Below are positions 25,205 to 33,370 of a stretch of DNA of 64,000 nt, piece by piece. Within the stretch, counting starts at the first letter, position 1; every line of letters starts with the position of its first letter. A model generated the notes under the pieces. It worked only from the letters and a program-made list of their open reading frames with translations, was not told the origin of the DNA and did no database searches. The DNA lies in contig NZ_AOJN01000039.1 in assembly GCF_000337335.1 (NCBI RefSeq), positions 21,766 through 85,765 of the forward strand. The letters are read 5' to 3'. Origin of the DNA: Halorubrum distributum JCM 10118. Lineage in GTDB: Archaea; Halobacteriota; Halobacteria; Halobacteriales; Haloferacaceae. Position numbers and translations under genes: made by a program.

Positions 25205-26178
25205 CAGTACTCCTCCCGGTAGCGTTGTGCGATGATATCACTGATCACGTTCATAACGAGCGTTACCGCGAACAGCGCGAGGCCGAGCGCGAACATCGAG
25301 TTGTACGGGAGCGTGCCGCCGGTGAGGTCGCCGCCGGTGATCTGGACCATCGCGACGGTGATCGTCATCCCGGACTGGAGGAGGACGTCTGCGGGGTTGA
25401 CGAACGGGATCCCGAACAGCGCCTGTTGGACCTCGGGCATCCGCGCCTGCGCGCCCATCGCGACGACGACGATCATCGTCTCGCCGATGGCGCGGGAGAC
25501 GGCGAGGATGTACGAGGAGGCGATCCCGGAGATCGACGCCGGGACGACGATACCCGTCGACACCTCGAACTTGGTCGCGCCGAGGCCGTAGCCGGCCTGG
25601 CGAAGCTCGTCGGGCACCGCGCTCATCGCGTCCTCGGAGATCGACGACACCATCGGGATCGTCATGATCCCGACCATTATCGACGCCGCGAGCGCGTTGA
25701 ACGTGCTCATCTCCGGGAACAGTGTCGCCTTCAGCGCCGGCGTGACGTACACCAGCGCGAAGTACCCGTACACGACCGTCGGGATCCCCGCCAGAATCTC
25801 CAGGAGCGGTTTCAGGATCGACCGGGCGTTCGGGGTCGCGTACTCGCTGAGGTAGATGGCGGTGAGCGTCCCGATCGGGATCGAGATGAACGCCGCCGTG
25901 ATCGTCACGGTGAGGGTGCCGATCAGCAGCGGGATGATGCCGAACGCCTGCCCGCCGCCGGCCGGGTTCGGGCTCCAGTTGGTGCCGGTGAGGAACTCGA
26001 CTATCGAAATCGACCGGAAAAACACCACCGCGTCCGACAGGAGCGTGACGAAGATCGCGGCCGTCGTGAGCAGGGTGATCGCCGCACACGCCGCGAAAAG
26101 CCCGCCATAGGTGCCCTCCTTCAGTCGTGTGAGCCCGCCCCGCCGGGTCAGGTCGGGACTCTCTGTGCTGTCAGTCAC
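25204..26178 (-). CDS. pstC: Phosphate ABC transporter permease PstC
   Basis: 324 residues, six main membrane segments. Typical segments are FGIIPLLIGTLTVTITAAFISIPIGTLTAIYLSEY, LEILAGIPTVVYGYFAL, the EAA-like loop ELRQAGYGLGATKFEVSTGIVVPASISGI and SRAIGETMIVVVAMGA. It forms the membrane channel with PstA. The N terminus (MTDSTESPDLTRRGGLTRLKEGTYGG) is cytoplasmic. The stop overlaps the pstA ATG by one base (ATGA), and pstS lies 56 nt upstream. Confidence 0.96.
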   Translation of the reverse strand: MTDSTESPDLTRRGGLTRLKEGTYGGLFAACAAITLLTTAAIFVTLLSDAVVFFRSISIVEFLTGTNWSPNPAGGGQAFGIIPLLIGTLTVTITAAFISIPIGTLTAIYLSEYATPNARSILKPLLEILAGIPTVVYGYFALVYVTPALKATLFPEMSTFNALAASIMVGIMTIPMVSSISEDAMSAVPDELRQAGYGLGATKFEVSTGIVVPASISGIASSYILAVSRAIGETMIVVVAMGAQARMPEVQQALFGIPFVNPADVLLQSGMTITVAMVQITGGDLTGGTLPYNSMFALGLALFAVTLVMNVISDIIAQRYREEY

Positions 26179-26234
26179 GAACGGTGGGGTATCGAACGCA
26201 GTCGTAAATCAATACACCGGTTCATCGCGCCGGC

Positions 26235-27245
26235 TCAGCCCTGCGCCTGCTCGATCGCGTCTTCGAGCTTCTGCATCTGTTCCTCCTGCGTCTCCTCGGT
26301 GGCGGGGACGTAGCCGACGTCGCCGGCGACGAGGTCCTCGTTGGTCGTCTGCTCGACGAAGTACCGGGCGAACTCGGCGATGTGCTCCTCGCCGAGCGAC
26401 TCGATCGACGGGTAGGTGAACAGGGGCCGCGAGAGCGGAGTGTACTCGCCCGAGGAGGCGGTTTCGAGGCTCGGCTTGACCGGCCCGTCGCCGTCGTCGA
26501 TCCCGAGCGCCTTCAGCTGGTCGGGGTTCTGGAAGTAGTACGCGAAGCCGAAGTAGCCGATCGCGTACGGGTCGCCGGCGACGCCCTGTGCGATCGTGTT
26601 GTCCTGCTCGGTCGCCTGGTAGTCGCTGGTGTGGCCCTCCTCCTCGAGGATCGCCTCGATGAAGTAGTCGTACGTGCCGGAGGTGTCGGCGGCGCCGAAG
26701 CGGTTTATCTCCTCGTTCGGGAACTCGTCGCGGACCTCGTCCCACGTCTGGGCGGGGTCCGACTTCCAGATCTGCGCGAGCTCGTCGGTCGTGAGCGAGT
26801 CGACGAAGTCGGCGTCGGGGTTGACGACGACGGTGAGCGCGTCGGTGGCCGCGATCAGTTCGATGTACTCGACGCCGTTGTCGGCGCACAGCTCTTCCTC
26901 TTCCGGCTGGATCGGACGGCTCGCGTTGTTGAAGTCCGTGTCGCCCGTACAGAAGAAGTTCGAGAACCCGCCGCCGGAGCCGGTCGAGCTGATGTCGGGG
27001 TCGACGCCCGGGTACTCCTCCGCGAAGTCCTCCATGACCGCGCTCATCAGCGGGAACACCGTGCTCGAACCGGCGATGTTGATCGGGCCGGAGATCTCAT
27101 CGTCGCCGTCCCCGCCGTCGGAGCCGTCCCCGCCGTCGGAGCTCTGGGTACAGCCCGCGAGCCCGAGCGCTCCGGCACCTGCGATCGCCGCGAGCGATTT
27201 CCGCCGTGTGATTCCCGCTGTGTCCGCGTCGTGGCTGGAAGCCAT
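26235..27245 (-). CDS. pstS: Phosphate-binding lipoprotein PstS
   Basis: 336 residues. The N terminus has a Tat-type signal with TRRKSLA at 13-19 and a lipobox ending at C32 (ALGLAGC), so it is probably exported folded and lipid-anchored outside the membrane. An acidic Ser/Asp/Gly linker follows. The binding protein proper starts INIAGSSTVFPLMSAVMEDF, the phosphate-contacting segment, with SSTGSGGGFSNFFCTG and SGTYDYF as further ligand loops. It is the first gene of the operon. I use ATG 27245; a GTG one codon upstream is possible. A palindrome about 86-102 nt upstream may be a control site. Confidence 0.96.
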   Translation of the reverse strand: MASSHDADTAGITRRKSLAAIAGAGALGLAGCTQSSDGGDGSDGGDGDDEISGPINIAGSSTVFPLMSAVMEDFAEEYPGVDPDISSTGSGGGFSNFFCTGDTDFNNASRPIQPEEEELCADNGVEYIELIAATDALTVVVNPDADFVDSLTTDELAQIWKSDPAQTWDEVRDEFPNEEINRFGAADTSGTYDYFIEAILEEEGHTSDYQATEQDNTIAQGVAGDPYAIGYFGFAYYFQNPDQLKALGIDDGDGPVKPSLETASSGEYTPLSRPLFTYPSIESLGEEHIAEFARYFVEQTTNEDLVAGDVGYVPATEETQEEQMQKLEDAIEQAQG

Positions 27246-27330
27246 CACCCGTGGATGGGCGAGTTCCGGTTAAGTAGTATGCTATGAGGGGTACGGGGTG
27301 ACGCGTACGGCCCTGTACGACTATGTTCTA

Positions 27331-27347
27331 CTATATACGCTATATAG
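27331..27347. promoter_or_regulatory. Inverted repeat CTATATA-CGC-TATATAG upstream of pstS
   Basis: A perfect 7-bp inverted repeat with a 3-bp centre lies in the divergent region between pstS and a small hypothetical gene, 86 nt from the pstS ATG. It is strikingly AT-rich for this genome and could be an operator of the phosphate response or a bidirectional TATA element. Haloarchaeal pst promoters are known to carry phosphate-dependent elements; identity with them is not shown. Confidence 0.5.
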
Positions 27348-27460
27348 CGACGCGCGTTCGGCGGACCGCCGCCGTCGGGTCGAGCGCGGGGTCTCCGGGC
27401 CGTCCGCGGTCCCGAACCGAGACGTGGTTTTAAGTCCTCGTACCGGGAGAACCCGGACGA

Positions 27461-27757
27461 ATGACCCCTCCCACCACCGACGGGCCGCCGGCGCCGACCA
27501 CCTCCCGGGAGGAGGCGTGGGTGGCTCACGCCGCGCTGCTCGACGCCGCGCAGCGCGCGACCGACGAGGACGTCGCGTACCGCCGTCCGATCGAGTCGAT
27601 AGAGCGGGGCGCGGCGCTCGACGACGAGGACATCGCGCTGCTCCGGGACGCGCTCGTCGACTACCTCGGCGACGCGCCGGTCCGCGACCGCGCTCCTGGT
27701 CGCGCGCTGCTGCGCCGCACCGACGACGCGACGGACGCGCGGTCGCGGCGCGCGTAG
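27461..27757 (+). CDS. Small hypothetical protein
   Basis: 98 residues, mostly helical and rich in Ala, Asp and Arg: AWVAHAALLDAAQRATDEDVAYRRPIESIERGAALDDEDIALLRDALVDYLGDAPVRDR. It looks like a small helical-bundle haloarchaeal protein of unknown function. A TATA-like TTTTAAG lies about 30 nt upstream (near 27430), suiting leaderless initiation at ATG 27461. The Arg-rich C-terminal end may be poorly conserved. No functional link to neighbours is evident. Confidence 0.65.
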   Translation: MTPPTTDGPPAPTTSREEAWVAHAALLDAAQRATDEDVAYRRPIESIERGAALDDEDIALLRDALVDYLGDAPVRDRAPGRALLRRTDDATDARSRRA

Positions 27758-27790
27758 CGTCGACGACCGCGGGAAAAGAGCCCCCGACCG

Positions 27791-30013
27791 CTACGGGCCG
27801 GCCTCCACCGCCTCGATCAGCAGCTCCGCCACGTCGACGATCTCCACGTCGTCCTCGAAGTCCCCGGTCTTCCGGCCGTCCTCGAACATCGTCGTACACA
27901 TCGGGCAGGCGACGACGAACTTCTCGATCGCGGCGCCCGCGTCGGTGTCCTCGACCGCCTCGCGGAGGCGTTCCTCGCTCGGCTTCACCTCCTCCTCGTG
28001 TTCGGTCCAGAGGCCGCCGCCGCCCCCGCCACAGCAGAAGGAGTCGTCCCGCGAGCGGGGCATCTCGTAGAGGTCCGCGCCGGTCGCGCGGATCAGCTCG
28101 CGGGGCGCCTCGTACTCGTCGTTGTACCGGCCGAGGTGACACGGGTCGTGGTAGGTGACGGTGTAGTCGAGCTCGTCGCCGGAGAGGTCGAGCCGCCCCT
28201 CGCTCACCAGCTCCTCGACCACCTGCGTCCAGTGGAACACGTCGATTCCCCCGTCCGGGTTCCACGGCTCCTCGCGCTCGAACGGCATCATCGGGTCGTC
28301 CGCGAACTCGGCGAAGTCGACCTCGGGGTACTCGTTTTTGATGGTGTTGTACGAGTGCGGGTCCGTACAGACGATGTTCTCGAACTCGCAGTCAGCGAAC
28401 GTCTCGACGTGGTGGCCCGCCAGTTCGAGGTAGAGGAACTCCTCGCCGATCCGGCGGACGTCGTTCCCGTCGGTCTTCTCGTCGTCGAAGAGGATGCCGA
28501 ACGACACGTCGGCCTCGTCGAAGAGGCGGGCGAGCGCGCGGGCGACCTTCTTGTTCCGGTCGTCGAAGCTCGGGTAGTCGCCGACGTACCAGAGGTACTC
28601 GACCTCGGTCTCGCGGGCGTCCGGGACGTCCACCCCCTCATCGAGGTCGTCGGCCCAGTCGCCCCGCGCCGACTGCGACTCGCCGAAGGTGTTCCCTTTC
28701 TGCATCACGTCTTGGAACACGTCTTGGAGGTTCGAGTCGACCGCCCCCTCGTCGACGAGCTGACGGTTCATCTTCGTGAACGAGGTGAGGTGTTCGATGT
28801 CGACCGGGCAGGCGTCCATGCACGCCATACAGGACATGCACGACTCCATCGACTCGGCGTCGATGACGCCGCCCTCGTCTGCGACGATTGGGACGGTGCC
28901 GCCGTCGGAGGCGGCGGCGGAATCGGCCACGCCGCCGTCCGAGGCGGCGGCGGTTCCACCGTCGGTCGCCATCGGCCCGTTCCCGCTGCCCGACCCGGCG
29001 ACCGGGTCGTCGCTCACCGATTCCCGGTACGACTTCAGGTCGAGGATGACGTTCCGCGGGTCGAGGTTGCGGCCGACCGTGTCGGCGGGACAGGCGTCGG
29101 TACAGCGCCCGCACTTCGTACAGGCGTCGCCGTCCATCAGCTCCTTCCACGTGAAGTCGTCGAGCGACTCCGCGTTGGTGTGATCGAGGTCCGCGGGGAC
29201 GTTCGGGAGCCGCGCGCCCGCGTTCTCGTCGCGGGCGACGACGTTCGCGAACGAGGAGATCATGTGGAACGGCTTCGCGTACGGGATCCACGCGACGAAC
29301 GCGAACGCGAGCAGCGAGTGGCTCCACCAGAGGACGCCGTATATCGCCTCGGCGCCCGCGGCCGTGAGCCCGGCGGTCTCCAGCCCGGTCGCGAGCGCCA
29401 TCCCGACGAAGCTCACCGTCTCGGTCGCGCGTTGCGGCTGGCCGACCATGCTCACGCCCTCGACGAGGAAGCCGCCGACCCCGAGCAGGAACAGCGTCCA
29501 GACGAACGCGTCGTCCTCCAGCGAGGTGTGTTTCCCCCACAGCCGCCCCTCGCGGGTCCGGTAGCGCCGGTAGCCGGCCATGCCGACGCCGACGACGAAC
29601 AGCAGGCCGAACGCGTCGACGGCGAACTGGTAGGCCAAGTAGAAGTCGCCGACCCAGAAGGACTCGCCAGTGAGCGGGCGGTAGAGGTCGATGTCGATCC
29701 CGAGGATGGTCGTCGCGACGAGGAGGACGAGGAACCCCCACAGCACGAACGTGTGCATCACGCCGGTGTAGAGGTCCCCGTCGAACTGGTTCTCGTTCGC
29801 GAAGACGGTCTTCGTGGCGTCGGCGACTCGGCCAGGGAGGTTCGACAGTCTGTCGCGCGGGTCCGCGCTCCCGCGCGCGTACGCCGCGAACCGGGCGTAG
29901 ACGCCGTACAGGAAGACGAGGACCGCGACGGCGGCGAGCCAGTAGAACGCAGCCTTCCCCACCGGACCGATCGTCCAGAAGGTCTCTCGGGTGGCCGCCT
30001 GGAGAGGAATCAT
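27791..30013 (-). CDS. Membrane-anchored Fe-S oxidoreductase, HdrD/GlpC-like
   Basis: 740 residues. The N-terminal third has about six membrane segments of the respiratory cytochrome-b-like type (histidines in MHTFVLWGF and WSHSLLAF). Two ferredoxin-type clusters follow: CTKCGRCTDACP (298-309) and CMSCMACMDACP (392-403), separated by a low-complexity Gly/Ser/Asp linker. The C-terminal half contains two cysteine-rich (CCG) domains: one with CTDPHSYNTIKNEYPE and one with HDPCHLGRYN...FCCGGGGGGLW. Such proteins pass electrons between a soluble donor and the quinone pool; the partner is unknown. It is transcribed alone and complete. Confidence 0.92.
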   Translation of the reverse strand: MIPLQAATRETFWTIGPVGKAAFYWLAAVAVLVFLYGVYARFAAYARGSADPRDRLSNLPGRVADATKTVFANENQFDGDLYTGVMHTFVLWGFLVLLVATTILGIDIDLYRPLTGESFWVGDFYLAYQFAVDAFGLLFVVGVGMAGYRRYRTREGRLWGKHTSLEDDAFVWTLFLLGVGGFLVEGVSMVGQPQRATETVSFVGMALATGLETAGLTAAGAEAIYGVLWWSHSLLAFAFVAWIPYAKPFHMISSFANVVARDENAGARLPNVPADLDHTNAESLDDFTWKELMDGDACTKCGRCTDACPADTVGRNLDPRNVILDLKSYRESVSDDPVAGSGSGNGPMATDGGTAAASDGGVADSAAASDGGTVPIVADEGGVIDAESMESCMSCMACMDACPVDIEHLTSFTKMNRQLVDEGAVDSNLQDVFQDVMQKGNTFGESQSARGDWADDLDEGVDVPDARETEVEYLWYVGDYPSFDDRNKKVARALARLFDEADVSFGILFDDEKTDGNDVRRIGEEFLYLELAGHHVETFADCEFENIVCTDPHSYNTIKNEYPEVDFAEFADDPMMPFEREEPWNPDGGIDVFHWTQVVEELVSEGRLDLSGDELDYTVTYHDPCHLGRYNDEYEAPRELIRATGADLYEMPRSRDDSFCCGGGGGGLWTEHEEEVKPSEERLREAVEDTDAGAAIEKFVVACPMCTTMFEDGRKTGDFEDDVEIVDVAELLIEAVEAGP

Positions 30014-30123
30014 GATCGATCACCGGGATACGGTCCGGTTAAAGCTTGCCACAACGCGGAGTTCGTCGCTCGGCGTTCACGCGATTCGGGGGTCGGGCCA
30101 CGCTCCGCCGACGCGCAGCCGCC

Positions 30124-30837
30124 TCACGCGATCCGCAGGACCGCGGCCGCGAACATGGCCGCCGCGAGCGTCAGCGCCGGAGCGTCGGCGCGACGGAACG
30201 CGAGCCGCGGGAGCGTCGGGTTCCACGCGAAACAGCGGGCGACGAGCGCCGTCCCGAGGCGGTCAGCCCGAGAGAACGCCCGCGAGAGCCCGCCGACCGC
30301 GACGAGCCGCATCCGCTCGCGGCGGGAGCGTTCGGCGCCGAGACGCGCTCGGACCGCTTCGCGCGTCGCGACGAGGTCCCGTTTCAACAGGGGGAGGAAC
30401 CGGAAGACGAGCGCGACGCCGACGCCGAGGAAGACGCCCGGCCGTCCCGGAATCGTCCGCTGGAGGGCCGCGCGCGACTCGCGGACCGGGGTCGACCGCA
30501 CGTACGCGGCCGCGACGACGAGCAGCAGCAGGACGCGGTAGCTCGCGAGTCCCGTCGTCGCGGCGCGCTCGACCCGAAACCACGGCGCGCCGAGCGTCGC
30601 GCCCGCGACGAGGGGGGCGAAGAGGAGGACGGGAAACGCGACGCGGTAGCTCCACAGGTCCCGGGCGCCACCGTCGGCGGCGAGCAGGCAGCCGACGGCG
30701 ACGAGCGTGAGAAGCGCGAGCCCCCGCGGCGTGGTGTACGCGTACGCGACGGCCGCGAACGCGACCTGGACGAGCAGCTTCGACCGCGGGTCGAGCCGGT
30801 GGGCGAGCGAGTCGCCGGGGACGAAGGAAAGCGTCAT
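30124..30837 (-). CDS. bioN: ECF transporter transmembrane component BioN/EcfT
   Basis: 237 residues with about five membrane segments. SLAHRLDPRSKLLVQVAFAA is the conserved start of the EcfT/CbiQ/BioN family. The cytoplasmic coupling helices contain EAVRARLGAERSRRERMRLV and SRADRLGTALVARCFAW, corresponding to the Ala-Arg-Gly-type motifs that contact the ATPase. Biotin specificity is inferred from the adjacent bioY. Its start overlaps the end of the ATPase gene by 4 nt, so the two are translationally coupled. Confidence 0.9.
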   Translation of the reverse strand: MTLSFVPGDSLAHRLDPRSKLLVQVAFAAVAYAYTTPRGLALLTLVAVGCLLAADGGARDLWSYRVAFPVLLFAPLVAGATLGAPWFRVERAATTGLASYRVLLLLVVAAAYVRSTPVRESRAALQRTIPGRPGVFLGVGVALVFRFLPLLKRDLVATREAVRARLGAERSRRERMRLVAVGGLSRAFSRADRLGTALVARCFAWNPTLPRLAFRRADAPALTLAAAMFAAAVLRIA

Positions 30838-31625
30838 CCGGCCGGATTTCGTAACTCGCCGCCCTCGGGAACCCGCACGTCCAGCCCGGGAAGGGACTCG
30901 ACCGCCTCCTCGGGGGGCGCGTCGACCGCGACTCGCCCGTCCGCCAGCCCGACGATCCGGTCGGCGAGCGCGGCGACGTCGCGGAGATCGTGCGTGACGA
31001 CGACGACGCTCGTCCCCTCGCGGTGAAGCGCCCGAAGCCGGTCGACGACCGACCGACGCGCGGGCTCGTCGAGGCCGGTGAACGGCTCGTCGAGGACGAG
31101 GTGATCCGGCTCCATCGCGAGCGCGCCCGCGATGGCGACGCGTTCCCGCTCGCCCCCGGACAGGGAGTCGACGCGCTCGCGCTCCCGGCCCGCCATGTTC
31201 ACGGCCGCGAGCGCCTCGTCGACCCGCCGGTCGATCTCCGTATGCGAGAGGCCGAGGTTCTCCGGGCCGAACGCGACGTCCGCGCCGACGGTGGCGGCGA
31301 CCAGCTGGTCGCGCGGGTCCTGGAACACCATCCCGACCGCCGAGCGCGCGGCGACGAGGTCCGCGTCGACCGGGGTCCCGTTCACCGCCACGGTCCCGGC
31401 GTCCGGCTCGACGAGGCCGTTGAACGTCCGCACGAGCGTCGTCTTCCCCGAGCCGTTCGCGCCCGCGGCGACGAGGAACTCGCCGTCGGGGACCCTGAGG
31501 GAGACGTCGTCGACCGCGACGGTAGCGGCGGTGCCGTCGGCGTCGTCGGAGTCGCCGTCCGCCCCGTTACCTCCCTCGCTCCCGGACCGACCGTACCGGC
31601 ACGTGACGCCGTCGAGTTCGATCAC
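30834..31625 (-). CDS. bioM: ECF transporter ATPase BioM
   Basis: 263 residues. Walker A is GANGSGKTT (55-63), Q-loop MVFQDPRDQLVAATVGADVAFGPENLG (typical of ECF ATPases), signature SLSGGERERVAIAGALA, Walker B HLVLDEPFTGLD and H-loop VVVTHDLRDVAALADR. An acidic Gly/Asp insertion near residues 14-34 is unusual but harmless in a surface loop. It powers biotin uptake together with BioN and BioY. Order of transcription is bioY, bioM, bioN. Confidence 0.92.
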   Translation of the reverse strand: MIELDGVTCRYGRSGSEGGNGADGDSDDADGTAATVAVDDVSLRVPDGEFLVAAGANGSGKTTLVRTFNGLVEPDAGTVAVNGTPVDADLVAARSAVGMVFQDPRDQLVAATVGADVAFGPENLGLSHTEIDRRVDEALAAVNMAGRERERVDSLSGGERERVAIAGALAMEPDHLVLDEPFTGLDEPARRSVVDRLRALHREGTSVVVVTHDLRDVAALADRIVGLADGRVAVDAPPEEAVESLPGLDVRVPEGGELRNPAG

Positions 31626-31655
31626 GGTTGCGCCTCGCGTGCGCTCACGAGCGGC

Positions 31656-32237
31656 TCACGTCGCGGCGATCGCGTCGGACCTGACGACGCCGACCGCGGC
31701 GGCGATCTTCAGCGCCTCGGCCGGGAGGAACGCGACGGCGCCGACCGTGACCGCCTCGACCGGGCCGAGCGAGAGGACGAGCGCGAGGCCGGCCACGCCG
31801 AACCCGTAGATGACGACGGTGCCGAGGACCATCGCCCCGACGAGCGTCGGGAGGCCGACGCCGTCGAGGTCGCGGAGCGTCGCGCCCCGGTGGACGACCG
31901 CGCCGACGACCGCCGCGGCGACCGGGTACGACCAGAGGTAGCCGGCCGACTGGCCGACGAGGGCCCCCACGCCGGCCGACCCGCCCTCGAAGACGGGCGC
32001 GCCGAGCGCGCCGGCCGCGAGGTAGAGGACCAGCGACGCGCCGCCCCACACCGGACCGAGGAAGATCCCCGCGAGGAAGACGCCGAGCACCTGGAGGGTC
32101 ACGTCCACGGGCGAGACCGGGTTCGGGAACGTGACGTACGCGAACGCCCCGACGAGCGCCGCGAACAGCGCGGCGCGCGCGAGGTTCGTCGCCGCCTCGT
32201 CGCCGACGAGGTCGACGGACTCCGTGTTGGTTGCCAT
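31656..32237 (-). CDS. bioY: Biotin transporter substrate-binding subunit BioY
   Basis: 193 residues, six membrane segments. Family hallmarks are ALVGAFAYVTFPNPVSPVDVTLQVLGVFLAGIFLGPVWGGASLVLYLAAGALGAPVFEGGSAG, with the biotin-binding loop and the GAPVF motif, and later FLPAEALKIAAA. It binds biotin in the membrane and works with the ECF ATPase and BioN. It is the first gene of the bioYMN operon. A BirA-type operator lies 13-44 nt upstream of its ATG, so repression by a biotin protein ligase with a DNA-binding domain is expected. Confidence 0.95.
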   Translation of the reverse strand: MATNTESVDLVGDEAATNLARAALFAALVGAFAYVTFPNPVSPVDVTLQVLGVFLAGIFLGPVWGGASLVLYLAAGALGAPVFEGGSAGVGALVGQSAGYLWSYPVAAAVVGAVVHRGATLRDLDGVGLPTLVGAMVLGTVVIYGFGVAGLALVLSLGPVEAVTVGAVAFLPAEALKIAAAVGVVRSDAIAAT

Positions 32238-32249
32238 ACCCGAACGGAT

Positions 32250-32281
32250 TCGTAAACCCACTTCAACGTAGCGGTTTACGA
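32250..32281. promoter_or_regulatory. BirA-type biotin operator
   Basis: TCGTAAACC (32250-32258), 14 nt, then GGTTTACGA (32273-32281): perfect 9-bp inverted arms. The bacterial and archaeal BirA consensus is close to TTGTAAACC-N14-16-GGTTTACAA, and this site has the same core and spacing. It lies just upstream of bioY, overlapping where the promoter must be. Confidence 0.88.
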
Positions 32282-32330
32282 GCTGGGACGCCCCGGTCGA
32301 ATCCGAGTTCGAGCACCGAGAGAGCTCCTC

Positions 32331-32347
32331 GATAATCCTCGGATAAT
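32331..32347. promoter_or_regulatory. Direct repeat GATAAT upstream of RHH gene
   Basis: GATAAT occurs at 32331-32336 and 32342-32347, an 11-bp step (one helical turn), about 36-52 nt before the RHH start codon. RHH proteins often bind such repeats, so autoregulation is possible; part of it may simply be the promoter. Confidence 0.35.
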
Positions 32348-32382
32348 AACGTTCATGCCCGCCCGGCGTCCACGACGCGAGT

Positions 32383-32598
32383 ATGCCAAAGATAAGCGTC
32401 GAGATCCCGGCGGAACTGCTCGCCGACCTCGACGAGCACGTCGGCGACGACGGGAAGTTCGTGAACCGCAGCGACGCGGTGCGCGCGTCGATCCGCAAGA
32501 ACCTCGACCTGCTCGACGAGATCGACGCCCGCCACGACCGGCTTGACGACGACGCCCCGTCGACCGCGGCCGGGTCGGCGGAGGAGACCGATGAGTAG
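32383..32598 (+). CDS. Ribbon-helix-helix transcriptional regulator
   Basis: 71 residues. MPKISVEIPAELLADLDEHV forms the beta strand and first helix, and KFVNRSDAVRASIRKNL the second helix of a CopG/NikR-type RHH domain. The C-terminal 20 residues are acidic and disordered. Its last eight bases overlap the start of the yhhQ-like gene, so both are made from one transcript. A role in regulating that transporter is inferred from coupling only. It is divergent from bioY. Confidence 0.88.
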   Translation: MPKISVEIPAELLADLDEHVGDDGKFVNRSDAVRASIRKNLDLLDEIDARHDRLDDDAPSTAAGSAEETDE

Positions 32599-33310
32599 CC
32601 GGACCGCCGGCGGTCAGGACGGTCCCTTCCGGGCCGACCCGCTGGACCGGTCGGCGGTCGCGGCGGTGGCGCTGATCACGCTGTTCACGGTCGCGCTCGC
32701 GACCGCGCAGCTCACCGCCGTGAAGGTGCTCGCGCTGCCGCTCCCGTTCGCGCTGCCGGTCGTCGGTCCGGAGATCCTGCTGCCCGGCGCCGCGCTCGCG
32801 TACGCGCTCACGTTCCTCGCGTCGGACTGCTACGCGGAGCTGTACGGCCGACGGGCGACGCAGGTGGTCGTCAACGTCGCGTTCCTCGCGAACTTCCTCG
32901 TGCTGGCGCTCGTGTGGTCGACGCTGGCGGCGCCCGGGGTCGATCCCGAGGTGTCGGCCGCCTTCCAGACCGCGCTCGGGCCGACGGGGAACATCGTCGC
33001 CGGCAGCCTGCTGGCGTACGTCGTCAGTCAGAACTGGGACGTGTTCGTCTTCCACGCGATCCGGGACCGGACCGGGGAGCGCATGCTGTGGCTCCGCAAC
33101 CTCGCGTCGACGGCGACGAGCCAGGCGCTCGACACCGTCATCTTCGTCGGCGTCGCCTTCTACGCCGCGCCGACTCTGTTCGGCGTCGGGATCGCGTTCG
33201 AACCGCCGGCGCTGCTCGCGCTCGGGCTGGGCCAGTACCTGCTGAAGCTCGCGATCGCCGTCCTCGACACGCCGGTCGTCTACCTGATCGTCGGCGCCGT
33301 CCGGAACTGA
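32591..33310 (+). CDS. yhhQ: Queuosine/archaeosine precursor transporter, YhhQ family
   Basis: 239 residues, about six membrane segments. The family signature FLASDCYAELYGRRATQVVVNVAF is present (about 75-98), as are LRNLASTATSQALDTVIFV and LLKLAIAVLDTPVVYLIV. Characterised members import 7-deazaguanine precursors such as preQ0; in archaea these feed archaeosine at tRNA position 15 (family knowledge). The start is the ATG at 32591, overlapping the upstream RHH gene; upstream in-frame codons are excluded because they lie within it. The orientation and overlap suggest a two-gene operon. Confidence 0.92.
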   Translation: MSSRTAGGQDGPFRADPLDRSAVAAVALITLFTVALATAQLTAVKVLALPLPFALPVVGPEILLPGAALAYALTFLASDCYAELYGRRATQVVVNVAFLANFLVLALVWSTLAAPGVDPEVSAAFQTALGPTGNIVAGSLLAYVVSQNWDVFVFHAIRDRTGERMLWLRNLASTATSQALDTVIFVGVAFYAAPTLFGVGIAFEPPALLALGLGQYLLKLAIAVLDTPVVYLIVGAVRN

Positions 33311-33370
33311 CCGAACGGGAACCGACCGGACCGGGGGCGTTCGTTCTCGGTCGCGCCGTTTTCTCTCGCC

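Noticed and set aside
32353..32535. Frames opposite the RHH gene
   Set aside because: Shadows of a well-supported RHH-yhhQ operon; no family match and no promoter.
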